Source of the DNA: a virus
DNA: 34,823 nt
Direction: 5' to 3' (one strand)
Virus record (IMG/VR): IMGVR_UViG_3300003332_000137
Span: 1-34,823 of that record
Shown here piece after piece: positions 1 to 8,650 of the stretch. Position 1 is the stretch's first letter; each line of letters opens with the position of its first letter. Under the pieces are notes generated by a model that saw nothing but the letters and a program-made list of their open reading frames with translations, was not told where the DNA came from and did no database searches. A program made the translations under genes and the position numbers.

Positions 1-480
1 TCATATTATGGCCTCACTTACTATCTCGGTAGTGATTTTCGCATCACTAATAATCATTCTGGTCATGGTGGCGCCGCCGCTAATTTCTCGAACAAGGATG
101 GCGTCTGCTTGATATATGGGAACATCACCCAGGGAAGCGCCAACCTGACCCACCGCCACCAAAGTGCTGTCATCGGTGGTCTCAGCAAGAGCGCCTGTAA
201 TGCTGCTGGCCCCGGCTGTTCCGGTGGCGGCAAGTGTGCTGTCGTCGGTGGTGGTGGCGAGCGTGCCAACAACATCCTCGCCAACCTGCCCGGATGCGGC
301 GAGCGTGGCATCTTCGGTTGTTGTGGCCAGTGCGCCGGTAACATCTGCCCCAACCTGCCCTGTGGCATCCAGCGTGGCATCATCAGTTGTTACGGCGAGC
401 GTGCCGGTGATTGAGCCGCTGGCGGGATCGTCCTCTACCCCTAGCGAGCCAACCCCAAGAGAGTCAATGCCAAGGGACAT
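1..480 (-). CDS. Repeat-containing tail fibre/tip protein
   Basis: This is a 159-residue protein whose stop codon sits exactly on the window edge. Residues 24-117 are four imperfect repeats of 23-24 residues, each with a core like GTLATTTDDATLAATGQVG. They are rich in Thr, Ala, Gly and Asp, with no Cys. Such Gly/Thr repeats are common in beta-rich phage tail appendages. The C-terminal 40 residues are non-repetitive. The gene is last in the tail operon and overlaps its upstream neighbour by TAATG, which suggests translational coupling. A role as fibre or receptor-binding accessory is inferred from position and repeats only. Confidence 0.6.
   Translation of the reverse strand: MSLGIDSLGVGSLGVEDDPASGSITGTLAVTTDDATLDATGQVGADVTGALATTTEDATLAASGQVGEDVVGTLATTTDDSTLAATGTAGASSITGALAETTDDSTLVAVGQVGASLGDVPIYQADAILVREISGGATMTRMIISDAKITTEIVSEAII
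130..411 (-). repeat. Four tandem 69-72 bp coding repeats
   Basis: Four consecutive units encode the 23-24-residue repeats of the leftmost gene (residues 24-117). Most differences between units are at single codons, so the DNA is still similar. Such an array can expand or contract by slippage or recombination. Confidence 0.75.
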
Positions 481-986
481 TAGATTGCCTCTATACTAGC
501 TACCGCAGCCAAAGCGATTGCCTCGCACTTAGTCCAGTCAGTTTCTGCTGCGAGATCTATTGAGAATTTATCCTCAAGACCAGCAATCATCGCACCGACC
601 TGCTTCCATGCTATGCCCTTTGCGTTCCACTCCAGTGCAATAACGGCCGCAGACTCACCAGTAGCATTGATCCGCCCCTGCATGAACACGCCAACAGTTT
701 CGTCAATATTGAACTGAGCTGCCTCCTGCGCCTTGAAGGTATATTCCGCATCTTTCCCAGCCGCCTGAGTCACATAAAGCAACCGTTTTTCCGCTGATGC
801 GGCTTTAACGATCTCCCGTGCATATTCCTTTGCTGGTGGCAACGGATCGAAGCCATCAATAATGGACTGAATCGCCGCCTCGTCAGCAGGACTGCACGAC
901 CATTCGCCATCAGAGAATCTAAGTTCATAACCCTGATTGTGGATTTCATACTGTAGGTAGTTACTGTTATCTGTAATCTTGATCAT
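480..986 (-). CDS. Hypothetical tail-module protein (tail fibre assembly-like)
   Basis: This 168-residue protein has no signal peptide or membrane segment. The N-terminal 50 residues look beta-rich; the rest is Ala- and Glu-rich and probably helical. The start has a good ribosome site (AGGTGA five bases upstream). The stop overlaps the next start as TAATG. Its place among fibre genes suggests a fibre-associated or chaperone role, but I do not recognise a family with confidence. Confidence 0.6.
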   Translation of the reverse strand: MIKITDNSNYLQYEIHNQGYELRFSDGEWSCSPADEAAIQSIIDGFDPLPPAKEYAREIVKAASAEKRLLYVTQAAGKDAEYTFKAQEAAQFNIDETVGVFMQGRINATGESAAVIALEWNAKGIAWKQVGAMIAGLEDKFSIDLAAETDWTKCEAIALAAVASIEAI

Positions 987-994
987 CTTCTCAC

Positions 995-1852
995 CTACGA
1001 AGTAGCCAGGTAAATTTTTGGGGCAGCATAAACTTCACGGCCCAACGTTTCGCTTGCGGAGGCAGGCATGGCAGACCAACCTGCTATTGTTTCGTAATAA
1101 GTGGCCGCCCTTGCCCCGTCTGCGGCATAGGGCATAAATGGCTTAATAACATCCACCGTCCTATGCCCATATACTGAACAGGCCCCATCATCTATATAAG
1201 CGATGAAATAAGTTCCAGGCTCAAGATCGAACGAGGCTACTGTGGCAGACACAGAATAGGCTGCTGTCGGCGTGATGTCCCCGGTCTGCGCAATCAGCTG
1301 ATCTGGGCGGCCATCAGAGCCCATGGTGTAAATCCCCAAGCGAAACTTGGCTGCTGTACCTACGGCGGTCATTCTGGGCACGCCAAACCGAATCACGCCC
1401 TCAAGCCTGTGAAGCAGTGTGAATGAGGTGTAGGCCAGCCGGTTGGCCGTTGCGTCGTAGGAGAGGTTAGTTCCTGCTACGAATGCATCAATATGAATAT
1501 CCGCCACTGGCGAAGGTGTAACCGGCATTAGTGGTAGGAATGAATTGGCAGTGGCCGCGCAAGATACAGTGGCCGAGCCGCTTAAATTAATGGCCGCAGG
1601 TGATGTTCTATCGTAAGTCCCGCTAACTAGCGTCTCAATAACAACAGCTCTAGTAAGAGTCGGGCCTGATGACGAATAAACACCCATGCCCTCTTCACGA
1701 TTATTGCCATCCTCAATAACATAACGCACAGTATCGCCATCTGCGAAGGCATCGCCAACTGCAATACGCCCAGCTTCGGCGCTACCTAGCGCAATCGTGC
1801 CAGTGCCAGTTGTAGAGGTGGACTGTTTTACCCAATTCGCTAACATAGACAT
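995..1852 (-). CDS. Phage structural/tail fibre protein
   Basis: The protein has 285 residues. The N-terminal 110 residues match a widespread phage module: TSTTGTGTIALGSA, then a Gly/Asp-rich stretch ending in YVIEDGNNREEGMGVYS, then TLTRAVVIET and a Gly/Ser-rich strand. This module occurs at the start of many tail appendage proteins. The remaining 170 residues look like a beta-sandwich exposed on a fibre, with no catalytic motif. The ribosome site AGGGTGG lies seven bases before the ATG. A host-recognition role is inferred from module and position. Confidence 0.65.
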   Translation of the reverse strand: MSMLANWVKQSTSTTGTGTIALGSAEAGRIAVGDAFADGDTVRYVIEDGNNREEGMGVYSSSGPTLTRAVVIETLVSGTYDRTSPAAINLSGSATVSCAATANSFLPLMPVTPSPVADIHIDAFVAGTNLSYDATANRLAYTSFTLLHRLEGVIRFGVPRMTAVGTAAKFRLGIYTMGSDGRPDQLIAQTGDITPTAAYSVSATVASFDLEPGTYFIAYIDDGACSVYGHRTVDVIKPFMPYAADGARAATYYETIAGWSAMPASASETLGREVYAAPKIYLATS

Positions 1853-1854
1853 AG

Positions 1855-2235
1855 CTATTCCACCCTAAAAAATCCCGGAGCAGCCAGGCCGAGCACTGTC
1901 GGTTGCCCTGCTGCCAACGAAAAAAAAACCTCTGGAGAGGGCGGCGACTCATCACCTTCAATACTGGTAATCGTTAGAGTGCAGTAGTAAGAGCCGTCTG
2001 CCGAGACCAGGTGATCAATAGGCATTGAGGTAGCCGGAGCCAGCACCACCGCCTCGATGCTATAGCTCCCCGATTGATTGCCGCAAAGAACTGTTGAGTA
2101 GAGCAGCTTTGAAATATCGAAGTGCGTCACGTTATCATCGTAGGTGGAAGGAATTGTCCAGTAAAAAACCGATACAGTCTTAGCCGTGATGGTCAGCGGC
2201 GCTATCAACACCAATAGCAGAAGCAGCCTTTTCAT
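1855..2235 (-). CDS. Exported or signal-bearing hypothetical protein
   Basis: This 126-residue protein begins with KRLLLLLVLIAPLTITAK, a convincing signal peptide or N-terminal membrane anchor. The rest is beta-rich and resembles a fibronectin III-like domain (YYCTLTITSIEGDESPPSP). I chose the ATG at 2235 because it overlaps the upstream stop as TGATG; a GTG one codon earlier is possible. A signal peptide on a gene inside the tail-fibre operon is unusual. It could be a lysogen-expressed surface protein or a host-derived insertion. Function unknown. Confidence 0.6.
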   Translation of the reverse strand: MKRLLLLLVLIAPLTITAKTVSVFYWTIPSTYDDNVTHFDISKLLYSTVLCGNQSGSYSIEAVVLAPATSMPIDHLVSADGSYYCTLTITSIEGDESPPSPEVFFSLAAGQPTVLGLAAPGFFRVE

Positions 2236-2636
2236 CACGAGTTACCTTCGGTGATCTCATTGCCAGAAATGTCGACAGGAAGCCCTATGACGACATTCAC
2301 CGTATTCAGGTTCAGGTCAGAACCACTGACGCCAACATCGCCATCCATAACAAAAACATCATCGCTATCCACATCCCTGAACCATGTTGCCGTTCCGGTG
2401 GCGTCTGCTGATGTGTCACCAGTAATCGCGCTAGCGGTTAAAACACCCCCAACTGCATCAGGTGATGACGGATCACTATACGTAAGTTCCGCAAGAAGAT
2501 TGGTCACTGCGCCGGCAGTAGCGGGTCGCACACCATCATAGATCCGAACCTTGCCAGCGCCTGCGCCCGCATCTCTCGCAGCCTGAATCTGGTTTGCTCT
2601 TGCGTTTCGCAGAGTCGTTGCAAATGCCATCGTCAT
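2235..2636 (-). CDS. Conserved phage tail-module hypothetical protein
   Basis: The 133 residues open with FATTLRNARANQI, followed by GAGKVRIYDGVRPAT and LLAELTYSDPS. I recognise this pattern as a conserved protein of siphovirus and prophage tail regions with no assigned function. It is beta-rich and acidic with no catalytic motif. The ribosome site AGGGG lies seven bases before the ATG. It probably forms part of the tail-tip or fibre assembly, by position. Confidence 0.65.
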   Translation of the reverse strand: MTMAFATTLRNARANQIQAARDAGAGAGKVRIYDGVRPATAGAVTNLLAELTYSDPSSPDAVGGVLTASAITGDTSADATGTATWFRDVDSDDVFVMDGDVGVSGSDLNLNTVNVVIGLPVDISGNEITEGNS

Positions 2637-2638
2637 GA

Positions 2639-2851
2639 CTATTCCCCTTTTGCTTTTAGATAATTTGGCGCCTCGGCATCAATAGCCGCCCTGGCCTTTT
2701 TCAATGCCTCTGCTCTTGTTTTACCTGAGCCATTTAACGTAAAGACACAAGTCCCATTTTGCGCATAGAGCCGCACGGTATATTGATGATTCTCATCAAT
2801 ATCTATCTCTGGATAGGCTGTGTGTGTTTTTAAATTCATCGGTTCGGCCAT
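2639..2851 (-). CDS. Small hypothetical tail-module protein
   Basis: A 70-residue soluble protein with a central beta-hairpin pattern (YTVRLYAQNGTCVFTLNG) and a Lys/Ala-rich helix (RAEALKKARAAIDAEA). The ribosome site AGAGGA is seven bases upstream of the ATG. Its stop lies inside the ribosome site region of the next gene, so it is clearly in the same operon. No function recognised. Confidence 0.55.
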   Translation of the reverse strand: MAEPMNLKTHTAYPEIDIDENHQYTVRLYAQNGTCVFTLNGSGKTRAEALKKARAAIDAEAPNYLKAKGE

Positions 2852-2882
2852 CTATCTATCCTCTGTTAATAATCGTTGTTAC

Positions 2883-3239
2883 CTAATAATTCCCACGCCC
2901 AAATTGACGCACGAACCAATACATTGTTTTTCTCTTCCACTTTGGAACGCCGAGCACTTGCAGTGATTCTAAAAACACCCTACCGGCCCACTCTTTTGAG
3001 TTGATGGCGTTGTCATAACAGTAGTCATGCAGCACCGCCGCCTGGTCATAGTTGCCCATAGGCGGAAAGAGAGACCAGAGCCAACGAGGAATGGTGGCTA
3101 GATCAGTAACAAATCCTCTGTGGATGCTGATCGCCTCTATGCTGGGAAATGAGCCCACGTGATACTCAAACGGCACCGCCACCTCGAACAGTCTTCCTGG
3201 AAGGTGTTTGGTGATTAATGGCTGGGTGAATGAGCTCAT
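2883..3239 (-). CDS. DUF1353 family protein
   Basis: This 118-residue protein matches DUF1353, a common phage family of unknown role: an N-terminal beta segment, then GFVTDLATIPRWLWSLFPP, then AAVLHDYCYD and a C-terminal helical part. The conserved D, P and HD residues are present. I chose the ATG at 3239 because it forms an ATGA overlap with the upstream stop; an in-frame ATG at 3254 would add five residues. A link to tail-tip or cell-wall functions has been suggested for the family but is not shown here. Confidence 0.75.
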   Translation of the reverse strand: MSSFTQPLITKHLPGRLFEVAVPFEYHVGSFPSIEAISIHRGFVTDLATIPRWLWSLFPPMGNYDQAAVLHDYCYDNAINSKEWAGRVFLESLQVLGVPKWKRKTMYWFVRQFGRGNY

Positions 3240-3709
3240 CCAAATTGCACCCATAGATCGGCCTGCGCCTGCCCAGCGAGTGCGAGCGCCTCAGTAAGCT
3301 CAGCCACGTCCACAATGGCAAAGGTGTTGTCGGCCAGCTTCCATTGAATCGTGTCGGTACCGAGCACCTGTATTGCTCGACTCATTCTGGACTGCGCCAC
3401 CTCATCACCATCAAAGGTGTTATCAGCCGTAGTAGTTACCTGAATAGCTGCGACGGAATCAGTTCGGGCCTGCTTTGCTATTGCGAGCTCTTCTTCTGGT
3501 GTAGGTATTGGCGCAACGTATTGGGCTATTGATTCGACATTCTCAATCAGCCAGTTTGAGATTTGGATAATATGAGGCGATCGGTCATCATCATCTAACT
3601 GAATAGTGGTAGGTATCCATCCATATTTATCGGTCAGGATTTCCAAATCAATTTGGTTTGCACCTTCAGCAGAATAGGCTGGATTTCTATAATCGGTAAC
3701 TTGCAACAT
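3236..3709 (-). CDS. DUF4376-like tail-associated protein
   Basis: A 157-residue protein whose C-terminal half matches the DUF4376 pattern: IQVTTTADNTFDGDEVAQSR, then MSRAIQVL, then WKLADNTF and a Leu/Ala-rich helix. This domain is usual in phage proteins encoded next to tail fibres. The ribosome site AAGGA is seven bases upstream. Its ATG overlaps the preceding stop as TAATG and its stop overlaps the DUF1353 start. Likely a fibre-associated protein; role inferred. Confidence 0.65.
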   Translation of the reverse strand: MLQVTDYRNPAYSAEGANQIDLEILTDKYGWIPTTIQLDDDDRSPHIIQISNWLIENVESIAQYVAPIPTPEEELAIAKQARTDSVAAIQVTTTADNTFDGDEVAQSRMSRAIQVLGTDTIQWKLADNTFAIVDVAELTEALALAGQAQADLWVQFG

Positions 3710-4182
3710 TATGAGATCCTTTTAAATAAAGTTGTTGGATACCCGCTGGCATAGGCGCTTGTGACACTACCCAAGGCCCGCCATGTTCCGCTCGGAGCGG
3801 AGCCTAATGCTGTGCCTCTATTAGAGCCGGCTGATGATGAATATACGCTGGCCCCGTTGTAACGAAGTCCAGAACCTGCGTAAGTAGAGTTAGCGGTTAT
3901 GGTTGTGTTTAATGTTGATCTCGCTAGCAAAGCATATGATCCAATGGCGCCAATAGATGCAGCCGCTGTTTTGGCTAACACATTTGTTGTCGTCATTTGC
4001 TCACCAGCGGCAAGCTGTGTAGTGCCTACAGCGTTATCTGCAATTGCGGCGGTTTGGATCTTGGGTGCGCCAGTATCCCCAGCCGCAAGCCCTGGAATCA
4101 TGTCTCTCAATCGACGAAAGACGGTATATATCCCCGGCTTATCGGTGAACAACTCTGTATCTGTAGGTGGATCGTACGCCAT
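3709..4182 (-). CDS. Tail fibre-like protein
   Basis: This 157-residue protein has an N-terminal segment (residues 1-30) that could dock to the tail. It is followed by a low-complexity Ala/Thr/Gly/Ser stretch with ANSTYAGSGLRYNGASVYSS, and a C-terminal GTWRALG...LFKRIS end. The composition and ending are typical of short fibre or tip proteins that expose loops to the host. It starts 12 bases after the large tail-tip gene and overlaps the following gene by TAATG. Confidence 0.55.
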   Translation of the reverse strand: MAYDPPTDTELFTDKPGIYTVFRRLRDMIPGLAAGDTGAPKIQTAAIADNAVGTTQLAAGEQMTTTNVLAKTAAASIGAIGSYALLARSTLNTTITANSTYAGSGLRYNGASVYSSSAGSNRGTALGSAPSGTWRALGSVTSAYASGYPTTLFKRIS

Positions 4183-4194
4183 TGTTATCTCTCT

Positions 4195-5958
4195 CTAAAT
4201 TTGGAGGTGACCAGGATCACCGTTTGAATACTCGCCATTTTCATCAGAGAAGTGCCCCCACTTCTCTTGCTCTTCACTAGTGGCATCCGGGTAATCGGAT
4301 GCACCAACATCCGCAAAGTACCAATACTTAAAAAAGTAGTAAGAGGTGAGTGCCGTGACCGTTATTCTGTCGCCGCGTTTGTTGGGCACCATGCTGATGA
4401 CCTGCCACTTTGTGACATTGTTGGCACCGGTCTCATCCTGTATGGCTTCGGTGTCTAATATCACCCGCTCACCGAGATGCTGTTTGTCGGCATCTTTAAC
4501 GTCAATCTCATAAGTGATGATTTGAGGTGTTTCACCAAAACGGGCATAGAGTTTGGTCGCCAATACCGATGCCTGGGTGTCACTGACAAACCAGCGAGAC
4601 AACAATTTTTTATAGCTAGGCACACCAAACTTGTTAGCGCCTGACAGCTCAGGGTTTGACCCCAACACATGCCGGTTAAAGTTTTCCTGATCGTCTGATT
4701 TTGAGTAGTCGATCTTGTCGTAGCTCACCAGCACATCGGTAATCCGGCGCTCCACATCATCTTTTTTGTGGACACTGATTAGCTCCAGCTCATCGCGCAA
4801 GGTATTCACCTGGGCATTCAGCTCTTCGGGAGCCAGCGCCTTGATGTAGATAGAGCTCTCGGCAAGGTCTGCCCATATATCAAACAGAAACAGCTCTGAC
4901 CATTCGTTAATAATCTTGTCTACTTCACTGGGTTTAAAAATTGCACCGGTGATATTGGCCGTAAGCAGCCAGTTATTTTTCTCGTTATCCCAGTTCTCTG
5001 GTGTACCGGTTGCGCCATCGTCATAGGGAACCCATGAGTCGGGAATATCGGTGCCCTCTTTGATCATCTCATCGAGAGAATCGACAACGTTATCCTCGTT
5101 ATAGGTCTTCATCACCTGGACGGTATCGCCCAGCTTGTGATCTTTTATCTCGCTACCCCATCCACCCCAATTCGACAGCGTGAGTGCGTCGCCTGCACGG
5201 GTAAAGTCAATCGCCTCGCCCCCAATAGAGGCGGTGCCGTCTGCGGGATATTCAGAGTCACCGATGCCGGAAGGTGACAGCGTGGCAGTGCCGGCGCTGG
5301 CACTAATATCCGCAGCAAGCACACCGGTACTCGGCTTAGGCCACAGCGTTTTTGCGGCGTAGGTTTTTGAGAGAATATCTTTAGCCGATACCCTGACCTC
5401 GCCTTTGTTGGGGCCATCTTTTTTGTGAAGCACATACTCTTCACTTTTAAAGTTGGCCCAATCAAAAGGGTCGGTAAGAAATCCAACATGCTTAATAACG
5501 GAGCGACCTTCATAATATTTATTGGTCGCTAAAAATCGACCCATAAAGGTGCCCTGATCTATCGCATCATAAAGCCGGGTTTCTACATAGGGATCGATAC
5601 CGTGGTCGTTATGCTTAAAGTCCACCAGGGTGTACGTTAGCGTTGCACGGTTGCCCAGACCCTTGCCGCCCGTGGTCGATGTCGGTGCTGTGCTGATACC
5701 GTCATCTTTAAGGCATGGATACATTACCGGGCTTGATGGCAGGTCTGCCCTGTTCTCGCAGAAGTAATATGACTTGGTGGTTTTAACGTAGTTGGCTTTG
5801 TCCTGGCAATTGCCGTAGGTGTTGCGGCACTCTTCCCCTGCCGCCTTGGAGGCGGTGCATGGGCCAACACCATAGGTGTTTGCGCACTTATCAAGGCGCT
5901 CTTCAATAATCGTGATCGGGCGGCGGCCTGGCTTGATGCTTTCGCTCTCGTAGCTCAT
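4195..5958 (-). CDS. Tail-tip (hub-like) structural protein
   Basis: A 587-residue virion protein. Residues 20-75 carry a Cys-rich segment (CANTYGVGPC, then GEECRNTYGNCQDK, then YYFC) that probably binds a metal or forms a compact knot. The middle (residues 110-170) includes GTFMGRFLATNKYYEGRS, a pattern I associate with siphophage tail-tip proteins. A beta-rich Gly/Ala domain follows at about 215-280, then an alpha/beta region with SRWFVSDTQASVLATKL. It follows the tape measure and the Dit-like gene, the place where tail hub proteins are encoded. Its ATG forms an ATGA overlap with the upstream stop. Confidence 0.6.
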   Translation of the reverse strand: MSYESESIKPGRRPITIIEERLDKCANTYGVGPCTASKAAGEECRNTYGNCQDKANYVKTTKSYYFCENRADLPSSPVMYPCLKDDGISTAPTSTTGGKGLGNRATLTYTLVDFKHNDHGIDPYVETRLYDAIDQGTFMGRFLATNKYYEGRSVIKHVGFLTDPFDWANFKSEEYVLHKKDGPNKGEVRVSAKDILSKTYAAKTLWPKPSTGVLAADISASAGTATLSPSGIGDSEYPADGTASIGGEAIDFTRAGDALTLSNWGGWGSEIKDHKLGDTVQVMKTYNEDNVVDSLDEMIKEGTDIPDSWVPYDDGATGTPENWDNEKNNWLLTANITGAIFKPSEVDKIINEWSELFLFDIWADLAESSIYIKALAPEELNAQVNTLRDELELISVHKKDDVERRITDVLVSYDKIDYSKSDDQENFNRHVLGSNPELSGANKFGVPSYKKLLSRWFVSDTQASVLATKLYARFGETPQIITYEIDVKDADKQHLGERVILDTEAIQDETGANNVTKWQVISMVPNKRGDRITVTALTSYYFFKYWYFADVGASDYPDATSEEQEKWGHFSDENGEYSNGDPGHLQI

Positions 5959-6716
5959 CGGATGAGACAGCCCAGATCAAACGATGCAGACATAAATATT
6001 GGCTTGTCCTGCACTATGGTTATCGGTTTTTTAGGCCATGCCAGTGCCGCCTCATCAGGATAGTTCTCAAGATCCCACACCAGGATAAACTTTCTGGTTT
6101 TTACTAGCTGCCTGAACGGCTCAAAGCTAGAGCGAATCCACGCAGGATCAAAGAGCTCAAGATTAAACTTAGTCTCCCACCCATAGCTGATTATCGAATC
6201 ACCAAGCGGGGTACCCTTTAATGACTTGTTGATCAGGTAGGTATCATTATCACCCAGATGCGGAGGCGTGAATGGAGGCCCGAGATCTACGGGCAGATCG
6301 AGGCGATCACCAATAGCCAGCACCTTGATATAAAAATCGGCATGAGTAGCATTGGTTTTTAAGCGCCAGTGCTGTTTGGTGATGCTGCTGAGGGTGCCGA
6401 ACTCAATGCCACGCTCCCCCGCTGGCACACTCCAATTGGCGGCGCTATTTATATCTGCAGAGAAATCATCACTACTATGCTCGATGTCCATCGCCACCGC
6501 AGAAGCGCCCTGATTGTGGTACATCACGGCGTAGTAATCTGGGCTGACGGCACTGCCAGCATCCACCTTGAGGTGCTGATCACCTGTTCCGGTTGGGCTC
6601 CAACTACTGAATGCCTGCCAATCATAGGCGTTAGCAGCAGGGTAATCGGCATCTTCGCTTGAGGCGGCAACCGTACCGTCATCCAGAAGATTATCCTGGC
6701 ATAGCGTCATAGTCAT
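5955..6716 (-). CDS. Distal tail-like structural protein
   Basis: This 253-residue protein lies immediately after the tape measure, where siphophages encode the distal tail (Dit) or equivalent. The N-terminal half looks like a discoidin-type beta-sandwich: SSEDADYPAANAYDW, then HLKVDAGSAVSPDYYAV. The C-terminal half is beta-rich with FKPF-like strands. There are ATGA overlaps at both ends, so it is tightly coupled to the tape measure and the hub-like gene. Sugar binding is possible from the fold resemblance but not demonstrable. Confidence 0.55.
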   Translation of the reverse strand: MTMTLCQDNLLDDGTVAASSEDADYPAANAYDWQAFSSWSPTGTGDQHLKVDAGSAVSPDYYAVMYHNQGASAVAMDIEHSSDDFSADINSAANWSVPAGERGIEFGTLSSITKQHWRLKTNATHADFYIKVLAIGDRLDLPVDLGPPFTPPHLGDNDTYLINKSLKGTPLGDSIISYGWETKFNLELFDPAWIRSSFEPFRQLVKTRKFILVWDLENYPDEAALAWPKKPITIVQDKPIFMSASFDLGCLIR

Positions 6717-8650
6717 GATGCCACCAGCCTTGAGCCGGGAGGCATATCTTGCAGCACCTCACCGGCTCTGTTTATTAAATTACGCATTGATTCGTCCGAG
6801 AAAATTGAATCCGCTGGCACCTCCAGCTTTAGCACTTGAGGCGCTTCCTGCGCTGTTCCAGCATTCACATCAGTTGTCTGACTTGATGTTGGTGTAGTCA
6901 CTACACTGGGAGGCGTATAACCACCAGATGGAATGGATGGGGATCCGCCTCCGCCACCAAATGACGCCGACTTAATAGCGCCTATCTGTGACAATCCTGT
7001 TGCCAGCGTGATACCTGCAGGAACAACACCCCAAGGGAATCCACCGGCCTTGGAGAATGACGACATCACCGCACCAGGTAGCTCCATTGCTGCATTGGCA
7101 GCAGTGAATAATTGATTGGCTTTAAACAATCCTTTGTTATTGCCTGCAACAGCACTGGTAAGCGCGGCACCATACTGCATGGTGCTCTTGAGATCTTTAT
7201 TACGGAACGCAGTTGCAAAGGCATCGCTGTCGCTCATGCCCTTGTAGCGAATCGCCTTTAGTTTCTCGTGATGCTGGGCCTCAAGCGCCTCTTTGGTCGC
7301 ATTTCGCTCTGCTTCGGTAACCAGCCCCAGCTGATAGTTTTCATCTATCAGCAGCGCCTTTTCCTCAAAGTGGAAAAGCAGTCGATCTTGTTCTGACATG
7401 AGCGAAATATTGAGCCGCTCAAACTGCTTGGCCAGGCGCTCTTGATGCTTCAACGCTTCGGCTTCGGCCTTTGCGTCTGCTGCTGATGGAGCCGTTCCGC
7501 CACTCGAACCGCCGCCCCCCTCAATCTCTGGTGGCGCTTTTTTCTTTTGCTCCTCTTGCAGTTTTTCCAGATCTGCGACCAACAATTTCACCGCCGCAGA
7601 ACTTGAAACATATTTACGCTGATTTTCCTTTAAAACATCCTGCCAGATCTTTGCTTGCGCCGTACCCTCACCATAACCATGTTTATTTAGTAGCTCTAAC
7701 TGTTCGCGTGCCTGGGTCGTATACCCACTCGACACCTTAATAACAGTGTTTTGGGATGTGATCGCCTCTTGCAGTCTCATCACCTCTTTGCGCTGTTTTG
7801 CGACGGCCGCCGCTCTCTTCTCGGCTTCCTTCTCGGCGTACCAAGACTCCGACCCCTCCAGTCCTAACACGTTTGTGACCACGCCATCCAGACCAACAAA
7901 CAATGCCATTAACACGCCAGAATCTTTGGCGGCCTGCACCATCGCCGAGCTGATACTGTTAAGCGCTGGCAGCATTCTTGTGCCCATCTCTAACGCCAGT
8001 CCATTTGTGGTCGCCTTAAGTTTTTCGAGATCCTGCTCAAACTGCTCAGCTGAGATGGCAGACTCGGTAGAGATAATCGCATTTAACTGTTCGGCCTCCA
8101 CCCGCATAGCGTGGAAACCAGCAGCATTGTCATCGAGCAGGGGCAGCAACAAACTCAGGTCGCTACCCAGTGACTCCAACAGGAATATTTTTTCGTTATG
8201 ATTCTGCACCTGATCAAGCGCGCTCGCGATCTTTAAAAGCTGCTTGTCAGGGCTAAGCTTTACCATCTCCCCAATATTCAGATTGAGACGCTTAATCACG
8301 TCCACCGCTTCGCCGCCGCCGGTCACAAACCCGTCGGCCAATTTCTCAGAAATATCCTTTAGTTGATCGGCAAATTTGTCCCCATCAATCTTGGTACCCC
8401 TGATCGCATATCTCCAAGCACTTAATGATTCAACCTCAACATTTAATGCATCCGCCACCTTTTTGGTAGATGCCGCAGTCTCGATGTTGACCTTGATCAG
8501 CGCCACGAACCCGGCGGCACCCACAAGACCAGCGATCTGAGCCTGAACAGAGCTAGCCATACTGCCAACGCTCTTCAATCCTGCTTTCGCAGATCCGAAC
8601 GCCTTGGCGGTACTGTCTTTTGCCTTAATTTTGATTACTGCATCAGTCAT
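6713..8650 (-). CDS. Tail tape measure protein
   Basis: The longest tail protein (645 residues). The N-terminus has a hydrophobic segment (IAGLVGAAGFVALIKV) followed by long Ala/Lys/Glu-rich helices and coiled coils at about 150-230, 270-370 and 395-470. The C-terminal region is Gly/Pro/Ser-rich with GASFGGGGGS. The order chaperone, tape measure, tip genes is standard for siphophages. At roughly 0.15 nm per residue, the family rule of thumb, it would set a tail near 95-100 nm. The ATG overlaps the stop of the frameshifted chaperone product as ATGA, and GAAGG lies six bases upstream. Confidence 0.88.
   Translation of the reverse strand: MTDAVIKIKAKDSTAKAFGSAKAGLKSVGSMASSVQAQIAGLVGAAGFVALIKVNIETAASTKKVADALNVEVESLSAWRYAIRGTKIDGDKFADQLKDISEKLADGFVTGGGEAVDVIKRLNLNIGEMVKLSPDKQLLKIASALDQVQNHNEKIFLLESLGSDLSLLLPLLDDNAAGFHAMRVEAEQLNAIISTESAISAEQFEQDLEKLKATTNGLALEMGTRMLPALNSISSAMVQAAKDSGVLMALFVGLDGVVTNVLGLEGSESWYAEKEAEKRAAAVAKQRKEVMRLQEAITSQNTVIKVSSGYTTQAREQLELLNKHGYGEGTAQAKIWQDVLKENQRKYVSSSAAVKLLVADLEKLQEEQKKKAPPEIEGGGGSSGGTAPSAADAKAEAEALKHQERLAKQFERLNISLMSEQDRLLFHFEEKALLIDENYQLGLVTEAERNATKEALEAQHHEKLKAIRYKGMSDSDAFATAFRNKDLKSTMQYGAALTSAVAGNNKGLFKANQLFTAANAAMELPGAVMSSFSKAGGFPWGVVPAGITLATGLSQIGAIKSASFGGGGGSPSIPSGGYTPPSVVTTPTSSQTTDVNAGTAQEAPQVLKLEVPADSIFSDESMRNLINRAGEVLQDMPPGSRLVAS

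Noticed and set aside
5145-5513. 122-codon minus-strand frame inside the hub-like gene
   Set aside because: It overlaps a long, clearly coding tail gene entirely; its Leu/Pro/Arg-rich composition is typical of a shadow frame.
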